64,000 bases of DNA from Corythucha ciliata (lineage: Eukaryota > Arthropoda > Insecta > Hemiptera > Tingidae), in NCBI GenBank assembly GCA_038030265.1, contig CM075942.1:43180751-43244750 (forward strand), read 5' to 3'. The position numbers were made by a program, and so were the translations under genes. Positions 22,980 through 33,404 of the stretch are shown here, piece after piece; position 1 is the stretch's first letter; every line of letters starts with the position of its first letter. The notes beneath the pieces were generated by a model that saw only the letters and a list, made by a program, of their open reading frames with translations, had not been told where the DNA came from and made no database searches.

Positions 22980-23930
22980 TGACTTTAGTCAAATAACCAG
23001 TTTGAGTAGATAGTTAACAGGTTTTGGCCCGGTGCCTTTTTGGGAAGCAAAATTGACAATTTCAATTTTATCTGTCAAATATCTGGTTTACTGAGGAAAG
23101 AAAAATCACTTATCCTTGATCCAAATGTTCTCACACAGTCGCTAGGGCTATTTTTCCGATTTAATTCCAGCCCGTATCAATTTTCTGGGATGGTTTTGCC
23201 AACGTTTGTCTGCACAACCAGATTGATTGGTTATTTAAATCTTTATTTGCTACATCAACTGTATCTGATGCAAAACTTTATATTTTCTTGGCGTGTGGAA
23301 GGCTAGTTATTAGGTCAAACCTTATGCGAACTTGTCGTTAGTTTTGGGGTTAAAATCGACCATTTTAGGTAATATGGCCACTTATTGTAGTGAAACCTTC
23401 GGAACAACACTTCAGGTTTGGAGTAAAGTCGTTATAGTTTTATAGTAAAAAGTTCCAATTTCTTGATTAAAAATAGACATTTGAGTGGTAAAATAAACTG
23501 CTTCGGATTGAAATATTAATTTTTAAGGTAAAACAGCCAAATATTTTAGGGTAAAATCGCCAGTTTTGTACTACCATCTCTACTTTTGGGGTAACACGTC
23601 AGCTTTGGCGTGAAATCGTCTGTTTAAGTGTAATATCGTCTGATATGGGAACAAATTGTCGTTATTGTGGTAAAATCGTCAGTTTTGTGCTAAAATTGTC
23701 ACAGTTTTCAAGACAGAGTCGCCAGTTGTGGAGTAAAATATCCAGTTTTAGGGTAAAATCGCCAGTTTTAGTGTATAACGTGAATTTTTGGGGTAAAATC
23801 GCCAGTTGTGTTGAGAAAAATCCAGTTTTGGGCTTTTTCGTGAAATTGTCTGTTTCAGAATAAAATATGCAGTTTCAGAGTAAAATCTTCAGTTTTTAGT
23901 TCAAAAAATGTAGGTAAGTTTTTAACATCT
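22980..23930 (+). repeat. Degenerate array, GGTAAAATCGYCAGTTTT units
   Basis: About 25 diverged copies of a unit of about 30 bp built on GGGTAAAATCGCCAGTTTT. The best-preserved copies lie at 23,650-23,830. It differs in sequence from the GAATTAGCG arrays but has a similar unit size and style. Confidence 0.7.
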
Positions 23931-24107
23931 CAGCGGGCAAGAAGTTGAAAATTCGGACACGCTGTATTCAAGGGTTAAGCCCTTCCTACTAGTCAAAACA
24001 TTTCTGGGGAAAACATTGCCAGTTTTTGGACAGAAAATTCTAAATAGAAGGCTACAACGATAGTCGGAAATGTTTGTTTTTCTCGGACTCTGACCTCTTT
24101 TTGTGAA

Positions 24108-24258
24108 AACTCAGTTTCTGGGGAACAATTTGACGATTTACAAGCGCCTATATCTGAGTAGACGAACTACCAGTTCTCTTGCTGGGGTCTCTGGAGCATC
24201 TGACATCTTCTCCCCACCCCTAGACCTGGCTACGCTCCTGGCTATGCCCCTGATGCCT
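24108..24258. mobile_element. Right end of a hAT-like element
   Basis: The segment ends GGCTACGCTCCTGGCTATGC then CCCTG, a terminus of the CAGGGGCRTAGCC type. It is similar along about 150 bp to 15,525-15,690. The left end and target duplication were not found, so this may be the tail of an element that carries the array at 22,980-23,930. Confidence 0.45.
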
Positions 24259-24354
24259 AATAATACGACTCAGGCAATGTGCGATGCCAATCCAAAGGCA
24301 GGACCGTAACTAGGGCGTAAAAATTTCGCTAATTACCGTGACTATATCGTTATA

Positions 24355-24537
24355 TCTGTTCGAGGAGAAAAAGTGTAGTGTAGTGCAGGGCAGAACACAA
24401 ACAGCCGTGTTATCTTCTCTGTAACCTAAAGCCCCTTCCCACCCACCTTGCACCAACCTGTTCCATTTTCTCGAGAATCGAGCTCTTGAGGTTCGCTGGT
24501 GCACCCTGGTGTGCCCCAGAGCGGGTTCGCGAACAGA
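24355..24537. mobile_element. MITE family Z, copy 1 (183 bp)
   Basis: TCTGTTCGAGGAGAAAAAGT at the left and GGGTTCGCGAACAGA at the right form imperfect inverted ends. The interior phrase GTGTAGTGTAGTGCAGGGCA matches that of the larger copy at 31,451-31,799. Confidence 0.6.
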
Positions 24538-27500
24538 GCTGCTATAACATCGTTTGTGATTGAGCGTCCTTAGTTACCGCTAGCACTCCAAGGAAAAGCC
24601 TCAATGCACGTGGACCTCGCTGGGTCGTGGAAGGGCATTAGTACGAATGGTCTGGAAAAAATGCGATATAATGATAGCACGCTTTCACACCGTGACAACC
24701 ACACTTTAAAGATTTCGTTTTACTGCCCCTAGAGTCGAGAAAAGCGGCTGAAACTATAACGATCATCCCGAATCTTTCACTTATGGAATATGGACAACCG
24801 AAGTGGCTGCCAACTGGTGCTTTTTTGGGCTGGAACCGGATGTATTTCATGGTACGAGGGACTCATAAACTATGGCCATCTCAAACTATAGTATCTATTT
24901 TTGAATAAATGACCCTAAAATGTAGGAAGGTGACTACCCCGCATTCGGCTTCAAAAACAATGAATGCCGCCCGGGTTTCAATGAAATTTTGTGTTCGGTA
25001 TATAGTTATTCATTTTGTGGGAGCTACACAACTAATCTCCCACCAAGATCTCACCAAAATATATTCTTACAAAAATCAGTGAAGGGTTTTTTTTTTAAGA
25101 TCCCCGTAGCTCTTTCGTTAGAAAACCCCCTGCATCTTTCTAATGCAGTAGAGAAAAAAATGTTGAATCCAATGGGTTTTGCTTTATCTTTAGTTTAGGA
25201 CAACTAGGTCAAAGTGATGAAAAATGGAGGTCTTAAAAAACGTTATGACTGACCACCTCAATTCTTTCCATTGAAATCGTTTGTGCAACTTTCATTATTC
25301 AGCAGAACATAACGTGGCAATATTCATGTTTTACTGGAACCGGCATTGTAATTCACTCTACGGACTTCACGTTAGTTTTGGTTAGGCAAGAACCCTCATG
25401 ACCTCTCGGTTACACATTGAAATAGTATCAGACCCTCCTTATTCTTCCTCATCATTGCGACCCCTCCCCCTCATTTCCAAGCTTGGAATAATTCCATAAG
25501 TGAATTAACTTAATCTTTTAAATCCTGTTAAACGTATAAACGGTCGTTCACTGCAAGGAAAAATAAAGGTGGAAAGGAGTTTCCAGGAATTCCGAAAATT
25601 CGAGGCAAAACATCTAGAATAGAACCAATTTTTTTACTTTCTTTACATGACTTTTGAGTTGAAACGTCTCTATCATCACCTCTGAGAAACAGGCAAGGAG
25701 GTGAATATGAAAACTAAGGATTTTTTTAGTTTTTGAGCTGTTGGTTTTTCCACACTAGCGTGAAGTAAAATCCGGAAACCTTATTTCAATGTGAAGGCAG
25801 GGGTGATGATTTCATGGTGTCGAGAACAGAATGTTGGAGAATGATCCTGACTGGGAGCCGAGGTAGCAAGAAAACTGAATATCCTTGTCAGCTTTTAGGT
25901 ATCACTCTTCTAATACTTAACGATAGACATTTTGTTAAACTAATTAAAGAAGTGGAAAACTACTCTTGCGACGGAGAGGCCTGCGGGGCTTTGCCATTCC
26001 ATTCCCGTTATGCAGTGACTTATAATTTTCAAATTTCATTTATTATAAATATTCAGTCGCATCAATTGTGCCTTCTATGAACAGGAATCGAGTTAGTCGA
26101 GGATATGTGTAATTCATAAAAAATAATACGTATATGACAGACATAAAAAATCAAACTTGAAACCTGAAAAAAATGCAAACATAAATCAAATGAGTGAGCT
26201 TGAAATCTTTTAAAGTAATTCCAATTTAGTAGAGTGCATGAGGTAACTTCATGTAATGCCAACTTTTAACAGTGGCAGCATCCAAATTTCATAATTAGCC
26301 CCATTTTTCTGGCAGGGGTTTTTAGACAGATCCCTCATAAAAAAGTAAAGAACAAATCAAATATAAGGAAACCTTCAATGTCACATACCTACGTGAAAAG
26401 CAGGATATTTCCATCCCCTCTCCATTATAGTGGGGTAACCTGTTGTCTGGGGGTGACTCTCTACCCTCTGAAAAAGGGAGGAATCGACCCAGGAGCAGAC
26501 CTCCGCGAGACTCCAGGCAGCTCGGGAATACGTGGGAAAAGAGGTAAGCCCCGAAGCATCTTTGTTATAATCTCCTCCTATCCCTCGACCACCCCTTGCT
26601 CGACTGCAACCTGCGCTGAATCTTATTCCTGTCATCATTTACTTCTATAGTTACAGATAATAAGCCTTGCTATTCATTTCGAAATGTGTCACGTCTTGAG
26701 TCAAGGGCTGAAGAAAATCCCCTTTTTAACCACACCCACACGTTGTTTATTACTGGAAGAGGCAGGTCATCAATGTATACCCCCAACAGTAATACTAACT
26801 CATCTCTCCAAAATGTAATTTTTTCAGGCCACACAAGAAATAGAAAAACTCATACAATATTGATCAAACTTGGTGCCTAGCACTATTGTTGACGTTATTA
26901 TACAATATACTCCATTACTTTACATCGCGAGGGGTGTAATAAATCTAAAACGCTTTGAAGACAATATCACCTTCTGCCTTTTAATGTTCAGTCATACATT
27001 TAGCAGGCGCAAAATTACGAAATACCCAATATATGAGTTAAATTGAAACTTCGTGACTCAATGAAAGCTCACGTTGAATGAAAAGGTATTTACACTTTCT
27101 ATCCATCTCATCAACTTTTCTGGATTAATAGAAAGAAGTTATACTTTCCCAGTGTGTAATTGCAGATATTGAAGGTATAACTTACTAAAAACACCTGAAG
27201 CCCGAAGCATTTATTTTTCGGATGCTCAGCGTACGTTCCATTTTCCTTCCTGTTCCTCACCCTCTCTTTTATTTTTCAAATCTTTCTATCTTTACTTGTG
27301 GATAATTCGTTCTCCCATTTTTGTTCTACAATGAATTATTACATTTTCACAACATCCCGCCTCCACCCTGTTTTGCGTGGATAATGAAAACGCGTTTTGC
27401 GTCTCTGGTAAATTGTTTACAGCAAAAAAATTGATAAATCTTTCTAAAAATCTTTCGGGGAAGCCATGATGGGATGTAAACGAGAGTGAGGGGGAAGACA

Positions 27501-27990
27501 AAGGAAGCGACACTGGCCTTGACACTCTTTCTCTCGATGTGTTCCAAAAAAAGATAATCCCGATGGTTGGGTCAATTTATTGCTAGGCTTTTATTCCCAT
27601 AAATATCTCGGTTTCCTGCTTATAGAATATTTCAAACTATCGAATTAATCTTTAAATAATATTTAATCAAGATGAATCTTGAAAGTGACATTCTATTCAA
27701 CCCCTTTATCAATGGTGGTGGTGGACGGGGAGGAACAATCACGTGAAAATTATTCCAAGTTCATCAATTGTGTCCCCTTTTACGTAAATAAGCTTAGAAG
27801 CTACAAGCCGTAAGCATTATCCATTCACGCACAACTGTTATAATTATGCACACGTACAAAGTGTGCGAGTTGCACACGTAAAATTATATGTACCTATGTG
27901 TTAAACGATTAATGTTGTTATTATACGACAAAGAAGTTATCGACAGAACCCAGTTGTTAACGTCAATATCCTGCAGTTTTGGCTAATTAT
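24538..27990. other. Unassigned AT-rich sequence
   Basis: I find no gene, terminal repeat pair or tandem array here. Several open frames of 60-90 codons exist on both strands, but none has a recognisable domain or supporting splice sites. Confidence 0.5.
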
Positions 27991-28346
27991 TGCTGATAAT
28001 AAGGATATATTGCATAACCGACTGACGCTTAACGCTTACGGTTATGTGACGTCACCATAAGCATAACTGGTTGTGCCGATGGAAGAAGAGTTAAAGTCCT
28101 TATAGCCCACCCTCTGCAATTAAATTATATTGCAATTAAGAGTGGTGCTAAAATATGAACACATAATAGGCGCATGGATGTACTTAATGGCTTCAAATGA
28201 ATTCATAAAACACGTCTCCATAATACTGGTCTTTAAACGTGTGTGGTTAGCGCTTAAACTCAAATTTTGAATGTTACGCTTATGGTGACGTAACCGTTAA
28301 CGTTAAGCGACAAAGGCTTGTGCAATAACTCCCTATTATCAACATA
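27991..28346. mobile_element. Inverted-repeat element, 356 bp
   Basis: The left arm (27991-28067, with CGCTTAACGCTTACGGTTAT and GACGTCACCATAAGC) pairs with the right arm (28271-28344, with GCTTATGGTGACGTAACCGT and TAACGTTAAGCG). The spacer is about 200 bp. It is non-coding. A smaller hairpin (GAACCGGATAATG against CATTACCCGGTT) follows at about 28,646-28,710. Confidence 0.65.
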
Positions 28347-28977
28347 CCCGGTAGAGAACCTATAGTTACACACAGGTACTGACATTACCCGCCATATGTG
28401 GTCCTTTAGAGAGGGAAGGGCTTGTGATTGGCTGGTGAGCGTAACCTACATGACCGGAGCAGCGAATGAGAGATATAAAATCTATTTGATCCCTACGTGG
28501 AGGGGGGGGGGAACCAAACATGGTGGACTGTCAGTATAGGAACTTGTAGAGCCTTATACCCGGTGGTACTCGTCGCAATACCAATATAGCAGGCTGATAA
28601 GTGGTAATCAAATGACAGGATACACATAATTTTGGTTAATAATGTGAACCGGATAATGACGTGACAATGCCCAAAGACTTTGGTGATTGTCGACATTACC
28701 CGGTTATTGTCAGAAATAACCGATTCACGTCATTGACTGTAGCGTACAAAGTGGTTAGCGATAAGTGTGACAAAACCTTTCGGCTAAATATACGTCAGAA
28801 GTGGAGTAGAATGTGACGTCCGCGAATGTTCTACGTTGATTTGCTTTCAGGGGGGTTGTAATTGATTCCGAGCTCTGTAAACCCTAATGCAACCTAAGTC
28901 GGTGGGCATACAATGTGGTTTTTTTACTAAAAATAGAGAGAAGTTTCGCTAAAAAGAGAGAGCCACACACATGAGTC

Positions 28978-29258
28978 CAAGGTGACTAAACTTTACTATA
29001 GGTGCCGCAGATTTCTCCCTGCCCATCGGACGGAAGGGGTGGAGACTGACGTCACCAGCAGTCCTTTGCTCCGGACTGCTCACCCTAGAGCAGCAGAACA
29101 AGTTAATTTTGAAATTGAAATTTATGGTTTCTCAAAAATCACAACCCATTAACAATGTACTGGGTCCAGCGCAAAGGCGGTTGGGACTGCTCGTGACGTA
29201 GGTGAAGGACAGTAATGGCCGAAGATCTGCGGCACCTATAGAAAGTTTAGTCACCTTG
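28978..29258. mobile_element. MITE family Y, copy 2 (281 bp)
   Basis: Same ends as the copy at 16,340 (CAAGGTGACTAAACTTTACT, AAGTTTAGTCACCTTG) and same inner phrases (TAGGTGCCGCAGAT, CTGCTCACCCTAGAGCAGC). It is flanked by CATGAGTC on both sides (28970-28977 and 29259-29266), an 8-bp target duplication. It has inserted inside the composite element 28,848-30,969. Confidence 0.9.
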
Positions 29259-30827
29259 CATGAGTCGAAGACAGCGAGCACAAATAAGAAATGGAGGGAG
29301 TGTATTAATAGAAAATGTGACGCAAGATATGTCTCATTTCCCCCTCTCTTAGAGCCCAGTTTAGGGAGAAAAAAAAGTGCTGGATGAGGTTCCCCATAAA
29401 TTATTTTTTAACTAATTTGAAGCTAATCTTCCGCAGATGAAACTTTCAGCTGTCAATTCCGTTTTATCGTTCAGCAAAAGCAGCAGTTTTTTATTTAAGT
29501 TCACATGCTCTTTGTCTACGTTCTGTGGAGTCTATGCAGCAAAAAAAATTTATTCCCTCGAAAAATGAAGCATTTTTATAGGTTGTATAGACACCACATT
29601 ACACAAATATAGAGCTTGTGAACGGGCCTTTACATTCGTTTCCAAACTTCAATGCTTTGACTTGTACGATCGTTTCCAATAGTTTTCTCACCCCATTATT
29701 TGGACTCCTAGAGAAAGGGAAGTGTGCCCATATTTAGTGCATTTCATTCTGAAAATGCACTATTGGTCTCGTCGTGATGGTGGCAAACATGGGTCATGTC
29801 ATGTTTTTTTCATGTTTCAGAACCTCTAGAACACGAATTCAGTGGTCTCCGGAATTCATATACACAGGGTGTTCAAAAAATAGAGGGCAATATTTCGCCC
29901 GGTGATTCTGCACCTCAAATGGGTTAAAACGACCCCTATTGACCACAGTCCGATTCTAATTATTTTCCGAGATATTCAGGATTTAAGAACATTTTGATTT
30001 TGTCTTGTTTTTTTGGAAAAGCGGCCGTTGCATAGTAACCGGAGGCTCTAAGGTCACATCTGACGGTACCATTGGAAAGAGCGGACTTTTTTCTATTAGA
30101 ATTTAGGCATTCCATTCTATTTTGCTCCGTACGTGCTCAGATATCCTGAAACAAAGTCAAACATGTTCAAAATTCAACCCATGTTCACGAAACTTTGAAG
30201 CTGGATTGCTCATAAACAGGTGCTTTCGGAGATGACATTTTTTCAGAAAAGTTGGTGCATAGTATCACCATGAAAATTGTATTTTTAGATCGCCTTCTTA
30301 TAGGAACTTTTTGGCACAAAAATCAGTAGTCATACGACCTCGTTTGGCATTGCATTAGGCCAAATCGGTCGACTTGGTTGGGGGGGGGGGTAATATGGCT
30401 TGAACTGGTAAAAAAATCACTACATATCACCAGTTGATTCCAGAAGCATTATATTCGGTACGATAATTTCATTTTGAAGTAGCCTTTGATTCCCATGAAG
30501 TTCAGCTTAAACAAACCCGGCAGCAAACAGTACGAGGGAGGGTCAAACATTAACGAAACAAATCATGGTCTCAACATTACTACTTCTGGGACGGCTTAGT
30601 TATCCGTGGACAAAATGAAATGCACTCTTTCCGACCGCCAGCTGCCGGAGCGAAATTTTTTGTTCACGCTCCCTCTATTATTTATCTGTGCTCGCTGGTC
30701 AAAGACCACCAAAAACATATGAGTGACTATCTCTTTTTAGTGTGACTTCCCTCTCTTTTTAGTAAACAAATCAAATCGTATGTCCACCGACTTAGCTTGC
30801 ATTTGGGTTCACTGAGCTCGGAATTAA

Positions 30828-30953
30828 TGGGAAAGTGAAACAATGTGGAACGAGATGAGATTGATTTTGACAGCTAAAATTTTTAAATTCATGAACACAT
30901 GGCTGTGTAATTCATTTAATTCTTATCTAGTCTTACACGTGTTTCACTTTTCC
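30828..30953. mobile_element. Nested MITE, about 126 bp
   Basis: TGGGAAAGTGAAACA at the left and TGTTTCACTTTTCCA at the right are inverted ends. The insertion interrupts the right terminal repeat of the composite element: the left arm reads straight through GTTGTAATTGATTCCGAGCT, while the right arm is split at the matching AAT. Confidence 0.75.
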
Positions 30954-31450
30954 ATTACAACCCCCCCAGGAGTTATTATTTTTTCTCTGCACATGACACA
31001 TACCCTAGAATAACCCCATTCCCGCTCGCTGAAGCCTCCTCCAGCGTTTAAAAATGGGCCACTTTCTCGCACACGGGCAAGAATATTACCCCAGTGCGAG
31101 AATGGATTTCATTCTGGCACTAGTGCGAGATTTAAATAAATAATTAAATTACTACACAAATCTCCGTCCGATCGTAGGAAAAATAGCGTACGATACTGAG
31201 GCGTAAAATCGCATTACGAACTTCGTCTCGTGCCACAAACATCGCGCCTCGTATGTAATATACTATTTCCTGATCGAAAACATATTATAAGTGTATTACC
31301 TATTCAAAATGAATAATAAATCAAAACCCGATATTCCGAACAGGGGGGAAAGGTAAAAATTACGTCATTGAGGGCAAAAATAATAATAAAAAAATCATCA
31401 GGGATTCTTCCTAGGTGTTCTCCAATGCGAATGGTTGTCAAAGCGTCATA

Positions 31451-31799
31451 AGGTCTGTTCACGGAGAAAAAGTGTAGGGTAGTGAAGTGCAGTGTGGGGC
31501 AGGTAGGGGTAGCTGGTGTAGGCGAGGGCAGCGAGGATTTTTTTGTTACACGAACGCTTTCAGAGCAGCCAGTGTAAATTCATAACAGTCGTGATATTTT
31601 CTCACTCCTGTGCATGTTAGATAAGAGTTATCAATTTAAAACAAAAAATTGGAGTAACATCGGGCAGCCCGGAGCAGCTCTGAACTCATCGCGAACGCCC
31701 TACACTCGCTACACTAACTACACTCGTCTGCTCACGAACGCTTTTCGGGCGCCCGAGTGTACCCTCGGGTAACCTAGTGTTGCTTCGCGAACAGACCTA
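31451..31799. mobile_element. MITE family Z, copy 2 (349 bp)
   Basis: Inverted ends AGGTCTGTTCACGGAG and CTTCGCGAACAGACCT, with subterminal GTGTAGGGTAGTG and CACTCGCTACACTAACTACA. A shorter relative lies at 24,355-24,537. It is non-coding and borders the LINE fragment that follows. Confidence 0.75.
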
Positions 31800-31855
31800 T
31801 ATTTACTTGCATATACTTGATTTTCTGTGAAGGATTCTAATTTTTTTCTCCTGTC

Positions 31856-32837
31856 AGTGAAGAGGGGAAACGGGGGGATACGAGAACACATGCGCAGAAT
31901 GGCACCGTCCACGGGCATGAGATCGGATCAAATGGTAAAACAAGGGGACTTTGCAAAGACGATCATGGTCAAACTATCCCGGGAGACCGGGCAAGGGGGG
32001 GAGGAATGGAGGGATACAGAAGAGATCAAGTGTTTTGCGGACGGTTCAAAAATTGGAACCGGGAAAGGGAAGACTGGGTCGGGCGTATACATCCCCGGTT
32101 GGGGGGTGGCAGAGAGCCTGACGTTGGGGAAATATGCGACGGTGATAGAGGCCTGTGCAATTGAACTGAGACGGAAAGGCGTGACAAATAAGCGAATAAC
32201 GATATACTCGGACAGCCGAGCCGCCCTCGGGGCCATTTCCAGGCCGGTGGTCAAGTCGGGAGCGGTGGCTGACGGAGGGTAACACGGTTACATTAGGGTG
32301 GGTACCAGGTCATGCTGGCATCCCGGGGAACGAGCGAGCAGACGAACTGGCCAAGACGGGGGCCATGACGGATTATGTCGGCCCAGAACCAGTGGTGGGG
32401 ATAGCAAGGGAAGTAGGACTCAGTGAAATTCGGGGTTGGGCGAAAGCGGAAGCCCAAGCACGATGGGAAGCAGAAGACCACTGCAGACAAGCGAAAGAGG
32501 GTATTAAAAGGTATAATGCCAACACGACAAAGTGGCAGGTAGGATTAGGACGAAAGGAAAGTAGAAAGATAGTAGGAATATTTACAGGGCACTTTGCAGT
32601 TCAGAGATACTTGCACAGTTGCACATGATGGGGCTAATAGGGGACCCTACATGTGGGAGGTGTGGAGTGGAGGAGGAGACATCGGGTCACTTAGTGAGAG
32701 AGTGTGAGGGGTTTGCGGCAGCGAGGTTTGCTTTATTTGGGAGGGATAGGTTGACCGACCTAGAATTTACCAGGACTCAGGGGGTCCGAGTACTGGAGTT
32801 TCTGGGGAGGGTTAGGAGATTTGAGGAGCCGTGCTAG
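31856..32837 (+). pseudogene. LINE (non-LTR retrotransposon) fragment: RNase H and C-terminal region
   Basis: Non-LTR retrotransposons of the Jockey/I/R1 type carry an RNase H domain after the reverse transcriptase. Visible motifs are CFADGSKIGTGKGKTGSGVY (catalytic Asp), VIEACAIELRRKG, ITIYSDSRAALGAI and, after a frameshift near 32,260, TLGWVPGHAGIPGNERADEL. A second shift near 32,600 leads to a Cys/His segment, CGRCGVEEETSGHLVRECEG, typical of LINE C-termini, ending in a stop at 32,837. Reverse transcriptase and 5' parts are missing, so it is 5'-truncated and broken by at least two frameshifts. It is higher in GC than its neighbours. Confidence 0.85.
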
Positions 32838-33008
32838 CCCTTCTGAGTCCGGGACCCGTTGGGTATGACGTTGGGGCCCAATTGGTGGCCTTGGCGTCGC
32901 CGGACGCGGCTTGGCCGGGACGGTACCCCCCCCCCCAAATATACGCCGAATGAAATTTATGAATAACAATTTAAATGTTTATTTACATGGAAGGATTGAT
33001 ATGGGGGA

Positions 33009-33404
33009 GTTGCACGGGGGGTTGATTCCTCGACCCCCCTCCAATCCTCTCTCGTTTACTACTCGGCATACACTTCTCGCCTTATTTCTGCAACAATTCT
33101 CGTTATTAAAGACTCGTTTCATTTTCCAGGAAATTCCGCACGTGCAGTAGTATTCCTTTTTCAAATAAGTCGAAGGAAGAGCGTGAAATTTCAAGGTAAA
33201 AGTTCAAGGCGAATTTAAAGTGACTTCGGGGATGAAATTGGAAAAACTTATACTAATATCGCGTAATACTATGTGGAATTTCCTGGAATTAAAAACTAGT
33301 CTTTAAAAACCTGGATTGGTGCAGAAATAAGGCGGGAAAGTTTATGCCGAATACTGGGCGAGAGGTGATTGAAGGTGGGGTCGAGGAATCATCACTGCAG
33401 CACC
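33009..33404. mobile_element. MITE family X, copy 2
   Basis: Inverted ends around GTTGCACGGGGGGTTGATTC then CTCGACCCCCCTCCAATC pair with GATTGAAGGTGGGGTCGAGG then AATCATCACTGCAGC. Inner arms CGCCTTATTTCTGCAAC and TTGGTGCAGAAATAAGGCGG also pair. The interior phrase TTTCAAGGTAAAAGTTCAAG resembles copy 1 at 14,489. It is non-coding. Confidence 0.75.

Larger units (their letters stand above)
28848..30969. mobile_element. Composite terminal-inverted-repeat element, 2.1 kb
   Basis: The left end CAGGGGGGTTGTAAT, then CCGAGCTC, CCTAAGTCGGTGG and TTTACTAAAAATAGAGAGAA, pairs with the right end in reverse (TCTCTTTTTAGTAAAC, CCACCGACTTAGC, GAGCTCGG, ATTACAACCCCCCC). The right arm is split by a nested MITE. 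The interior also carries MITE family Y copy 2 and segments shared in inverted orientation with 56.3-57.4 kb. There is no transposase. Confidence 0.65.

Noticed and set aside
26378..26650. GC-richer segment considered as a tRNA gene or tRNA-derived SINE
   Set aside because: I could not find A and B box promoter elements or a cloverleaf.
30000..30350. Possible mariner-type element starting CAGGGTGTTCAAAAAA at 29,866
   Set aside because: Only one end is visible; no matching inverted end with a TA duplication was found nearby, so boundaries cannot be set.
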